Notes under the pieces: model-generated
What the model was told of the DNA's origin: nothing
Seen by the model: the letters and a program-made list of their open reading frames with translations, nothing else
The model's database searches: none
Translations under genes and position numbers: made by a program
NCBI GenBank assembly: GCA_022701925.1
Contig: JAKONM010000336.1
Span: 1 to 7,062, forward strand
From: Microbacteriaceae bacterium
GTDB lineage: Bacteria > Actinomycetota > Actinomycetes > Actinomycetales > Microbacteriaceae
DNA: 7,062 bases
Reading direction: 5' to 3'
Part shown: piece by piece, positions 1 through 5,556 of the stretch
How positions within the stretch are numbered: the stretch's first letter is position 1
How the letters are laid out: every line of letters starts with the position of its first letter

Positions 1-238
1 CCAGCAGGGCCGCGGTCCGCCCCAGCGTCAGCCCCTGGTCGCCCTGCTGCGTGGTCGCGGCGACGGCGACGTCGTCCACGCGGTCGAGCGGCAGCTGCGG
101 GTTGCGCTCGAGCAGCGCGACCATCGCCTTGACGACCAGGTCGTCGGCGCGGGTGCCCCAGTACATGCCCTTCTCGCCCGCCCGGCCGAACGGCGTCCGC
201 ACGCCGTCGACGAACACCACCTCGTTGCGCTCCGTCAC
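1..238 (-). CDS. fadA: Thiolase (acetyl-CoA acyltransferase, FadA-type), N-terminal part
   Basis: Partial gene: 79 complete codons are visible and the rest lies beyond the left edge. The translation starts VTERNEVVFVDGVRTPFGRAG, continues through a KGMYWGTRADDLVVKAM segment and reaches TTQQGDQGLTLGRTAALL. The FVDGVRTPFG opening and the GDQGLTLGR block are typical of the thiolase N-terminal domain. Enzymes of this family cleave 3-ketoacyl-CoA to acetyl-CoA plus a shortened acyl-CoA, usually the last step of beta-oxidation, in the cytoplasm. The catalytic Cys, expected around residue 90, is just outside the window, so catalytic competence cannot be judged. The GTG start is chosen because GGAG (244-247, minus strand) lies 5 nt upstream. 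The gene follows RNase D in the same direction after 89 nt; from memory, fadA then fadB follow an RNase D gene in other actinomycetes, so a fadB-type gene may follow to the left. A biosynthetic thiolase cannot be excluded from this fragment, but the KGMYWGTRADDLV segment favours FadA. Confidence 0.9.
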   Translation of the reverse strand, partial: MTERNEVVFVDGVRTPFGRAGEKGMYWGTRADDLVVKAMVALLERNPQLPLDRVDDVAVAATTQQGDQGLTLGRTAALL

Positions 239-243
239 GCCCG

Positions 244-247
244 CTCC
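244..247 (-). promoter_or_regulatory. Ribosome binding site of the thiolase gene
   Basis: GGAG on the minus strand, 5 nt before the GTG at 238. It supports that start codon and indicates that the thiolase can be translated independently of RNase D upstream. Confidence 0.6.
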
Positions 248-254
248 GTCTCCC

Positions 255-304
255 GGCGCCCTCGATCGGCACCGACGTCCCGAGCCAATCGTGCCTCGGG
301 CGCC
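255..304. repeat. Inverted repeat in the gap between RNase D and thiolase
   Basis: GGCGCCC (255-261) is complementary to GGGCGCC (298-304). A shorter alternative pairs CCCGAG (279-284) with CTCGGG (295-300) across a 10-nt loop. The two pairings share bases 298-300 and so exclude each other. No T-run follows on the minus strand, so it is not a standard intrinsic terminator. It may be a weak attenuating or processing structure, or chance in GC-rich DNA. Confidence 0.3.
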
Positions 305-327
305 CCTGCCAATCCGGTGCAGGAGTC

Positions 328-1596
328 CTACGAGGTCTCGGGCTCCGGCTCCGGCGGGTCCTGTGGACCGGCGACAAAGGCATCGGCGATCGCTTGTGCG
401 GTCGCCACGACCTGCCAGGGTCGAGCGCCCTGCTCGCGCAGCGCCTCGCCCACTCCCGCGGCGTCGATCGGCTCCGGGGGCGACCACGACACCCGGCGCA
501 GCGCCTCCGGCGACAGCAGGTTCTCGGCGGGCAGCGCCAGCTCGCCCGCGATGCGCAGCAGCTCGGGCCGCGCGGCCTTCAGGCGACGGTCCGCCTCCGG
601 GTTGCGCTCGCTCCACGCCCGCGGCGGGGGCAGGGCCTCGGAGGGCACGCGCGCGGCGGGCAGGTCGGTCGTGGTGAGTCCCGCGTCGACGGCGGTCCAC
701 CAGCGGTCGATCTCGGAGCGGCTGGCCCGGCCGTTGAAGCTGCGCATCGCGGCGAGCTCGCGCTTCGTGGTCGGGGGAGTCCGGGCGACCGACACCAGCG
801 AGGCGTCGGGGACGAGCCGGCCGGGAGCGGTGTCGATGGCGCGGGCGTACGCGTCGCGGGCCAGCCACAGCTCGCGGGCCACGGCCAGGTTGCGGGCGCC
901 GCGCACCGTGTGCAGGCCGGACAGCCGCCGCCACGGCTGCGCCGCCGGCGGTTTCACCGGCCGCAGGCGCACGGCCTCGAACTCCTCGTCCGCCAGCGCC
1001 GCCTTGCCGGCCGAGCGCAGCAGCTCGGCCTCCTGGTCGCGCACGTCGAGCAGCAGCTCGACGTCGAGCGCCGCGTACACGAGCCAGGGCTTCGGCAGGG
1101 GTCGGGTCGACCAGTCGGCCGCCGAGTGCTCCTTGGCCAGGTGCAGGCCCAGCAGCTGCTCCACCACGGCGCCCAGCCCCACGCGCTCGAACCCCAGCAG
1201 CCGCGCCGCCAGCTCGGTGTCGAAGACGCGCTCGGGGTCGAGCCCGACCTCGCGCAGGCAGGCCAGGTCCTGGCTGGCCGCGTGCAGCACCCATTCGGCG
1301 CCGGCCATCGCCTTCGCCAGCTCGGTGAGGTCGGGCACGGCGATCGGGTCGATGAGCACGGTGCCCGATCCGCGGCGGAACAGCTGGATCAGGTAGGCGC
1401 GCTGGGAGTAGCGGAAGCCGCTGGCGCGCTCCGCGTCGACGGCGATCGGACCCTCGCCCGCGCGGATGCGGTCGACGGCGTCGCGGTAGGCGGCGGCGTC
1501 GGCGACGACCTCGACCGGCTGGGCCGGGACGGCGTCCGGCGCGGTCGTCTGCTCGGTGGGCTCAGCCACGTCCTGCTCGTCGTGCGGACAGCACAC
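328..1596 (-). CDS. rnd: Ribonuclease D family 3'-5' exonuclease with HRDC domain
   Basis: A 422-residue protein with an N-terminal DEDDy exonuclease domain (about residues 28-200) and an HRDC nucleic-acid-binding domain (about 221-305), followed by a C-terminal region ending in an acidic/proline tail. All metal-binding positions can be read: D54 and E56 in VDAE (Exo I), D110 in HAASQD (Exo II), Y174 and D178 in YAALD (Exo III). The family trims 3' ends of tRNA and other structured RNAs in the cytoplasm, so an active enzyme is inferred. The start is uncertain. GTG at 1596 has AAGGAG (1600-1605) only 3 nt upstream and overlaps the DUF3000 gene by 35 nt. An in-frame GTG at 1569 would give MAEPTEQ and an 8-nt overlap, but has a poor ribosome binding site; homologue alignment would decide. 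The gene is probably co-transcribed with DUF3000. From memory, the pair is adjacent in M. tuberculosis (Rv2680/Rv2681). Confidence 0.93.
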   Translation of the reverse strand: MCCPHDEQDVAEPTEQTTAPDAVPAQPVEVVADAAAYRDAVDRIRAGEGPIAVDAERASGFRYSQRAYLIQLFRRGSGTVLIDPIAVPDLTELAKAMAGAEWVLHAASQDLACLREVGLDPERVFDTELAARLLGFERVGLGAVVEQLLGLHLAKEHSAADWSTRPLPKPWLVYAALDVELLLDVRDQEAELLRSAGKAALADEEFEAVRLRPVKPPAAQPWRRLSGLHTVRGARNLAVARELWLARDAYARAIDTAPGRLVPDASLVSVARTPPTTKRELAAMRSFNGRASRSEIDRWWTAVDAGLTTTDLPAARVPSEALPPPRAWSERNPEADRRLKAARPELLRIAGELALPAENLLSPEALRRVSWSPPEPIDAAGVGEALREQGARPWQVVATAQAIADAFVAGPQDPPEPEPETS

Positions 1597-2152
1597 TCAC
1601 TCCTTCGGCCGCCGGCGGGAGACCGGCGAGCATGCACAGCAATTCGCCCCAGCCTTCCACATGCCTGCCCAGGTCGAGGTCGACGGGCGTCCAGGAGGCC
1701 CGCAGCTCGACCTTGGCCCCGGTGCCCTGGTCGGCCAGCTCGCCGAACCCGGAGGAGACGATCGTGGTGGCGGTGCCCGAGGCCGCCGTGTACTCGGCCC
1801 CGCGGGTCTCGAGCGCGTCCGTCAGCCAGGACCAGGTGACCTCGGCGAGGAACGGGTCGGTGCCGATGTCCGTCTCGAGCGGCGCCTGCGCGAAGCAGAC
1901 CACGCGGAAGTCGCCGTCCCAGGCGGGCTGCCCGGCCGGGTCGTGCAGCAGGATGAAGCGGCCGGTGCCAAGCTCCGAGTCCTCGCCGTGGATCCGCTGC
2001 CGCACGTCGCCGGAGAGGGCGACCGAGTACGGGGCGACCTCGGTGGGCGAGGTGATCTCGGTGACGACCAGGTCCGAGCGCAGGCGGGCTGCGGCGATGG
2101 ACTCGCGCGCCTGCTCGAACGGCGCCGAAGTCGCCCGGGGTCCGCTCGGCAC
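1562..2152 (-). CDS. DUF3000 domain protein, function unknown
   Basis: A 196-residue soluble protein that I recognise as the actinobacterial DUF3000 family by its whole-length pattern: an FEQARESI-AAARLR N-terminal helix, then ITSPTEVAPYSVALSGDV, then GRFILLHDPAGQPAWDGDFRVVCF. A TDPFLAEVTWSWLTDAL segment follows, and the end is WTPVDLDLGRHVEGWGELLCMLAGLPP. No signal peptide, membrane segment or known catalytic motif is visible. The family has no established biochemical function, and none is proposed here. The GTG start at 2152 is preceded only by a weak purine stretch (CAGGGC), but it yields the usual family start and length. It is the first gene of the minus-strand block, and its final codons overlap the start of RNase D, which suggests translational coupling. 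It is divergent from the hydrolase gene across about 100 nt. Confidence 0.88.
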   Translation of the reverse strand: MPSGPRATSAPFEQARESIAAARLRSDLVVTEITSPTEVAPYSVALSGDVRQRIHGEDSELGTGRFILLHDPAGQPAWDGDFRVVCFAQAPLETDIGTDPFLAEVTWSWLTDALETRGAEYTAASGTATTIVSSGFGELADQGTGAKVELRASWTPVDLDLGRHVEGWGELLCMLAGLPPAAEGVSVLSARRAGRG

Positions 2153-2188
2153 GCCCTGATCCTAGGCCCGGCGCCGCGTCGGGCCCTG

Positions 2189-2205
2189 CGGCGCGCGGAG
2201 CGCCG
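2189..2205. repeat. GC-rich hairpin between divergent genes
   Basis: CGGCGC (2189-2194) pairs with GCGCCG (2200-2205) around a 5-nt loop. It is flanked by two copies of GGGCCC (2181-2186, 2215-2220) that could pair as an outer stem. It lies in the 104-nt divergent region between DUF3000 and the hydrolase. It may be an operator or leader structure, but such repeats arise easily by chance at this GC content. Confidence 0.25.
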
Positions 2206-2228
2206 GGCGGGCCGGGGCCCGATCCTCC

Positions 2229-2234
2229 TACGAT
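2229..2234 (+). promoter_or_regulatory. Possible -10 element for the hydrolase gene
   Basis: TACGAT fits the TAnnnT -10 pattern and stands out in otherwise almost pure GC sequence. Transcription would begin near 2241, leaving a short leader containing the GGAGG at 2248-2252. No convincing -35 hexamer is visible. If real, it rules out the upstream ATG at 2233, which lies inside the element. Confidence 0.3.
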
Positions 2235-2247
2235 GCAGGCGGCGGAC

Positions 2248-2252
2248 GGAGG
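2248..2252 (+). promoter_or_regulatory. Ribosome binding site of the alpha/beta hydrolase
   Basis: GGAGG lies 4 nt before the ATG at 2257. The alternative in-frame ATG at 2233 has only pyrimidine-rich sequence (TCCTCC) in front. This site decides the start. Confidence 0.6.
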
Positions 2253-2256
2253 CGGC

Positions 2257-3504
2257 ATGGCCCGGCTCGACGGCGACCGCACGGTGACGGGGGCGATGAT
2301 CGCCGGCGTGCTGACGGCGGGCGCGGTCGTGGGTGGCGCGGTCACCGCGCGGACCGCCCGTCGCATGTCCGCGCCGCGCAGCGCGAGGCCCACCGCCGTG
2401 CTCGGGGTGGACGAGGCCGCGGGGGAGATCCGCTTCGCCCCGACCCCCGAGGCGCTGCTGCCCGGCTGCTACAGCTTCTGGTTCGCGGGCGGCCGCGGGC
2501 ACGCGCGCGTGGGCCGGGTCGTCGGCCGCGACGGCCACGCCGTCGTGCGCCAGCTGCTGGGGGTGGACACCGGCGACGTCGCGCTGGCGGAGGACGGCCG
2601 CTTTAACGGGTGGATGCACCTGACGCCCGAGCCCCTCGGTCTGCCCTGGAGCAGCGAGCGCGTGCAGACCACGCAGGGCGCGGTGCCCGCCTGGGCGGTG
2701 CCGGGCGGCGACGGCCGCCGCTGGGCCGTGCTGGTGCACGGGCGGTCCTCCGTGCGGCAGGAGGCGCTGCGGGCCGTGCCCGTGCTGCACGACAACGGGT
2801 GGTCGGTGCTGCTGCCCGCCTACCGGGGCGACGGCGAGGCGCCCGACGGCGAGCGGCAGCGCTACGCGGTGGCGGACGCGGAATGGGTCGATGTGGAGTC
2901 GGCGGTCCTGCACGCCCTCGACGCGGGGGCGGCGGAGGTCGTGCTGGTCGGCTGGTCGTCCGGAGCCTCCATCGTGCTGGCGACCGCGCAGCGCTCGCGG
3001 CTTCGGGACGTGATCACCGGCGTCGTGCTCGACTCGCCGGTGCTCGACGCGGCCGAGGCGCTGCTGACCCGCGGGGCGGGCGTGCCCTCCCCGGTGCGGC
3101 ACGGCGCGCTCTCCCTGCTCGGCAGCCGCTGGGGCGGGCTCGTCGGCGCCGACCGCCTGGACCTGGACCCGGCCGGCCGTGCGGACCCGGACGCGCTGCG
3201 GGTGCCGGTGCTGCTGCTGCACAGCGAGGACGACGGCGTCGCCTCCATCGACGCGGCGCGGGCCTTCGCCGCCGCGCGCCCGGGCCTGGTGCGGCTGGTG
3301 GCCTTCACCGGCGCCCGGCACACCCGGCTCTGGAACCTGGACGCGGCGCGCTGGGAGGGCGCGGTCGGCGCCTGGCTGCGCCGCGACGAGGAGGCGCTCG
3401 ACGCCCTCAGCGGACGGGGAGGCTCCAGCGCGCGTAGAGGCGGTCGGTCCCGTCGCGCAGCAGCCCCGCCAGCGACGCCGTCACCGGCGGCACCGGACCG
3501 CTGA
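2257..3504 (+). CDS. Alpha/beta hydrolase with N-terminal membrane anchor
   Basis: A 415-residue protein. A hydrophobic Ala/Gly/Val segment (about residues 9-31) followed by Arg residues (32, 35, 36) looks like a single membrane anchor; the charge pattern suggests the enzyme domain faces the cytoplasm. Residues about 40-140 form a family-specific N-terminal region. The alpha/beta hydrolase fold begins at AVLVHGR, an oxyanion-loop-like HG. The nucleophile elbow is GWSSG (232-236) with Ser234. Asp325 in HSEDDGV and His355 in GARHTRLW complete the likely triad. The fold resembles the serine aminopeptidase/BEM46-type hydrolases; the substrate is unknown. An alternative ATG at 2233 would add 8 residues but lacks a ribosome binding site. 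The last 32 residues (from about 384) are a low-complexity Arg/Ala/Pro tail encoded antisense to the end of the reductase gene, so the functional domain probably ends near WLRRDEEALDAL. The gene stands alone on its strand between two minus-strand blocks. Confidence 0.88.
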   Translation: MARLDGDRTVTGAMIAGVLTAGAVVGGAVTARTARRMSAPRSARPTAVLGVDEAAGEIRFAPTPEALLPGCYSFWFAGGRGHARVGRVVGRDGHAVVRQLLGVDTGDVALAEDGRFNGWMHLTPEPLGLPWSSERVQTTQGAVPAWAVPGGDGRRWAVLVHGRSSVRQEALRAVPVLHDNGWSVLLPAYRGDGEAPDGERQRYAVADAEWVDVESAVLHALDAGAAEVVLVGWSSGASIVLATAQRSRLRDVITGVVLDSPVLDAAEALLTRGAGVPSPVRHGALSLLGSRWGGLVGADRLDLDPAGRADPDALRVPVLLLHSEDDGVASIDAARAFAAARPGLVRLVAFTGARHTRLWNLDAARWEGAVGAWLRRDEEALDALSGRGGSSARRGGRSRRAAAPPATPSPAAPDR

Positions 3505-4123
3505 GCAGGGGCGCGCCGGGGGAGAGCAGCACCGGCGCGATCGTCTGGTCCAGCTCGTGCACGGCGCCCGCCGCGACGAGGGCTGCGGCCAGCCCGCCCC
3601 CGCCCTCGCAGACGACGCGGGTCAGGCCCTCGTCGGCGAGCGCCTCCACCAGCCGCACGGGCCGTTCGTCGACGTCGTCGCGCACGGGCAGCACGCGCGC
3701 GCGGTCGCCCAGCGCCGTCGCCTGCGCGGCCGCCCGCGAGGCGGGGCAGAGGACCAGTGCGACGCGTCCGGACACCGGCTCAGGCAGGTCCTCGGGCGCC
3801 AGGCGGCCGCCGAGGGTGGCGACGGCCAGCCGCGCCGATCGCGGCAGGGCGTAGCCCTCCGCCCGGGCGGTGCCCGCACCGACCAGCACGACGTGCGCAC
3901 CGCGGCGCAGCACCCCGAGCAGCACCCGGTCGATGCCGCCGGTCAGGTCGTCGGACGTGCCGCTCGGGCCCGCGATCTGGCCCCCGAGGCCGGTGACCAG
4001 GTTCAGTCGCAGCCAGGCGTCCCCGGCCAGGTCGTACCGCGCGTGCAGCCAGTCCTTGAGCGCCGGGTCGTCCAGGTCCACCGCGGGACCGGGCGCGGGG
4101 GCGAGCGGGACGACCGAGGTCAC
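3407..4123 (-). CDS. RibD C-terminal-type (pyrimidine reductase family) reductase
   Basis: A 238-residue protein with a single RibD-C/dihydrofolate-reductase-like domain. Diagnostic stretches are RLNLVTGLGGQIAG (39-52), a Ser/Thr-Asp segment followed by DRVLLGVLRRGAHVVLVGAGTARAEGY (65-91, the NADPH-binding glycine region), and VVCEGGGGLAAAL (170-182) followed by DQTIAPVLL (192-200). The cytidine-deaminase half of bifunctional RibD, with its His-Ala-Glu and paired-Cys zinc motif, is absent, so it is a stand-alone reductase. RibD proper reduces the ribose chain of the riboflavin precursor. From memory, the M. tuberculosis homologue Rv2671 can instead substitute for dihydrofolate reductase; the role here could be either, and no riboflavin genes are nearby. 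The GTG start is fixed by a GTGA overlap with the SufE stop codon, and no ribosome binding site is visible, so translation is probably coupled. Its 3' end overlaps the convergent hydrolase gene by 98 nt. Confidence 0.87.
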   Translation of the reverse strand: MTSVVPLAPAPGPAVDLDDPALKDWLHARYDLAGDAWLRLNLVTGLGGQIAGPSGTSDDLTGGIDRVLLGVLRRGAHVVLVGAGTARAEGYALPRSARLAVATLGGRLAPEDLPEPVSGRVALVLCPASRAAAQATALGDRARVLPVRDDVDERPVRLVEALADEGLTRVVCEGGGGLAAALVAAGAVHELDQTIAPVLLSPGAPLLSGPVPPVTASLAGLLRDGTDRLYARWSLPVR

Positions 4124-4539
4124 GCCGGCGTCGCCCGCAGCTGCCGCTTGATCCGCTGCAGCAGCCCGCCCATGCCGCGCAGCCGCAGCGGCGACACGGC
4201 TCCGGCCAGGCCCAGGGTGTCCGGGAAGTCGTCCGGCACGGCCAGCGCCTCCTCCCGGGAGAGGCCGTTCAGCCCGTGCGCCAGCACGCTGGCGAAGCCG
4301 CGCGTCGTCGGCGCCTCGGCGGGGGCCGTCGCGTGCACCGCCACCACGCCGTCCTCCACCGCGGCCACCACGAACACCGGCGCCTGGCACTCGGTCACGC
4401 GCTCCAGCAGCTCCGGGTGCTCGCCGTAGCGCTCGGGCAGCGGAGGGAGGTCGTCCGCGTAGTCCAGCAGCAGCAGCAGCCGGTCGCGCTGCCCGAGCGC
4501 CAGGAACTCGTCCCGGATCGCGTCGAGCGCGGCCGTCAT
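4120..4539 (-). CDS. SufE family sulfur-acceptor protein
   Basis: A 139-residue protein matching the SufE/CsdE fold and usual length. The N-terminal helical part (LDAIRDEFLALGQRDRLLLLLDYADDLPPLPE) is followed by the conserved loop RVTECQAPVFV, where Cys51 is the persulfide-accepting residue; E. coli SufE also uses Cys51. Further along, TRGFASVLAHGLNGLSREEALAVPDDF and LGLAGAVSPLRLRGMGGLLQRIK match the conserved C-terminal half. SufE normally takes sulfur from the cysteine desulfurase SufS and passes it to the Fe-S assembly complex in the cytoplasm. No sufS or other suf gene is in this window; instead it is coupled to a sulfurtransferase. Its ATG overlaps the sulfurtransferase stop as ATGA, and its stop overlaps the reductase start as GTGA. 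From memory, M. tuberculosis has the same pair (Rv3283/Rv3284). A sulfur relay between the two is an inference. Confidence 0.92.
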   Translation of the reverse strand: MTAALDAIRDEFLALGQRDRLLLLLDYADDLPPLPERYGEHPELLERVTECQAPVFVVAAVEDGVVAVHATAPAEAPTTRGFASVLAHGLNGLSREEALAVPDDFPDTLGLAGAVSPLRLRGMGGLLQRIKRQLRATPA

Positions 4540-5447
4540 CGCGCGGCGCCGACGGCGGCGGGCGCCTCGCCGGGCTGCTCGCCCTTCGCGATCGGCACGC
4601 GCACCGCGCTGCCCCACTCCGTCCACGAGCCGTCGTAGTTGCGCACGCGCTCGTAGCCCAGCAGGTGGGTCAGCACGAACCAGGTGTGGCTCGACCGCTC
4701 GCCGATGCGGCAGTAGGCGATGACGTCGTCGCCCGGGCGCAGGCCGGCGCCCTGTTCGTACACCGCCTCCAGCTCTTGACGCGGGCGGAAGGTGCCGTCC
4801 TTGGCCGCGGCCTTCGCCCACGGCACGTTCTGCGCGGTGGGGATGTGGCCGGCGCGCAGGGCGGACTCCTCCGGGTAGTCGGGTGCCGTGGTGCGCTCGC
4901 CGGAGTACTCGAGCGGGCTGCGCACGTCGATCATCGGCGACCCGAAGTGGCCGAGCACGTCGTCCTTGAACGCGCGGACCGCGTCGTCGTCCCGCTCGAC
5001 CACCGGGTAGTCGACGGGCGCGCGGTCCGGCAGCTGCCGCGTCACGGGGCGCTCCTCCGCGATCCACTTGGCCCGGCCGCCGTCCACCAGGCGGACGTCC
5101 TCGTGGCCGAAGAGCGTCAGCACCCACAGCGCGTAGGCAGCCCACCAGTTGCTCTTGTCGCCGTAGATCACCACGGTGCTGTCGCGGGCGATGCCCAGCC
5201 CGCCCATCAGCCGCGCGAAGGCGGGCCCGTCGACGTAGTCGCGGGTCACCGGGTCGTTCAGGTCGGTGTGCCAGTCCAGCTTCACGGCGCCGGGCACGTG
5301 GCCCGTCTCGTAGAGCAGGACGTCCTCGTCCGACTCCACGACGACGACCTGCGGGTCGTCGAGGTGCGCGGCGACCCACTCGGTGGTGACCAGGCGCTCG
5401 GGGTGGGCGTACGCCGCGAACCGGTCGCGGTCGGACTGCTCGGTCAT
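4536..5447 (-). CDS. sseA: Two-domain sulfurtransferase (rhodanese/3-mercaptopyruvate type)
   Basis: A 303-residue cytoplasmic protein with two rhodanese domains. The N-terminal domain (about 20-135) is structural: LYETGHVPGAVKLDWHTDLND and IYGDKSNWWAAYALW are present, but the catalytic Cys position holds Asp97. The C-terminal domain (about 165-290) carries IDVRSPLEYSGE, AGHIPTAQNVPW and the active-site loop YCRIGERSSHTWF with Cys246, followed by YDGSWTEWG. The CRIGERS loop is typical of actinobacterial SseA/CysA-type thiosulfate sulfurtransferases, which move sulfane sulfur from thiosulfate or 3-mercaptopyruvate to thiol acceptors; the donor here is not certain. The ATG start is supported by AGGAG (5455-5459, minus strand) 7 nt upstream. 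It is the first gene of a three-gene operon with SufE and the RibD-C reductase, divergent from zapE. Confidence 0.94.
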   Translation of the reverse strand: MTEQSDRDRFAAYAHPERLVTTEWVAAHLDDPQVVVVESDEDVLLYETGHVPGAVKLDWHTDLNDPVTRDYVDGPAFARLMGGLGIARDSTVVIYGDKSNWWAAYALWVLTLFGHEDVRLVDGGRAKWIAEERPVTRQLPDRAPVDYPVVERDDDAVRAFKDDVLGHFGSPMIDVRSPLEYSGERTTAPDYPEESALRAGHIPTAQNVPWAKAAAKDGTFRPRQELEAVYEQGAGLRPGDDVIAYCRIGERSSHTWFVLTHLLGYERVRNYDGSWTEWGSAVRVPIAKGEQPGEAPAAVGAAR

Positions 5448-5556
5448 CTCTCATCTCCTGAAGGAAGCGCGTCCGGGGGCGCGGGCTCTGCCGCTGTACG
5501 CTTCGTCCGCCGTCGCCGGCGGCCGTGAAGACCCTATGCATCGAAGGTGACAGGCC
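5448..5556. other. Divergent intergenic region, sulfurtransferase operon / zapE
   Basis: These 109 nt must hold the promoters of both the minus-strand sulfurtransferase operon and plus-strand zapE. Single TAnnnT-type hexamers occur (TACGCT at 5497-5502 on plus; TAGGGT at 5531-5536 on minus), but neither has a recognisable -35 partner at 16-18 nt, so no promoter is assigned. No terminator or operator palindrome was recognised. Confidence 0.5.
5455..5459 (-). promoter_or_regulatory. Ribosome binding site of the sulfurtransferase operon
   Basis: AGGAG on the minus strand, 7 nt before the ATG at 5447. It is the only clear ribosome binding site in this operon: SufE and the reductase begin at overlapping stop/start codons with no recognisable site of their own. 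Confidence 0.7.

Noticed and set aside
317..1839. Long plus-strand open frames opposite RNase D (359 and 481 codons)
   Set aside because: They are antisense to a gene with all its catalytic motifs intact, and their translations are Ser/Arg- or Gly/Arg-rich with no recognisable domain.
2233..2256. Upstream ATG as start of the hydrolase
   Set aside because: It has no ribosome binding site and lies in a possible -10 element; the ATG at 2257 has GGAGG in front.
1822..3321. A 499-codon minus-strand open frame opposite the hydrolase
   Set aside because: Composition is His/Arg/Gly-rich without motifs, whereas the plus-strand frame has the GxSxG elbow and full triad.
4466..4480. Five AGC repeats, possible phase-variable microsatellite
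   Set aside because: It encodes a leucine run (CTG codons on the minus strand) in a SufE helix; a trinucleotide repeat cannot shift the frame and five units is short.
5497..5502. TACGCT as a -10 promoter element for zapE
   Set aside because: No -35-like hexamer lies 16-18 nt upstream, and a single TAnnnT match is weak evidence.
4665..5528. A 287-codon plus-strand open frame opposite the sulfurtransferase
   Set aside because: It is antisense to a gene with an intact CRIGERS active site and has Val/His/Arg-rich composition with no domain.
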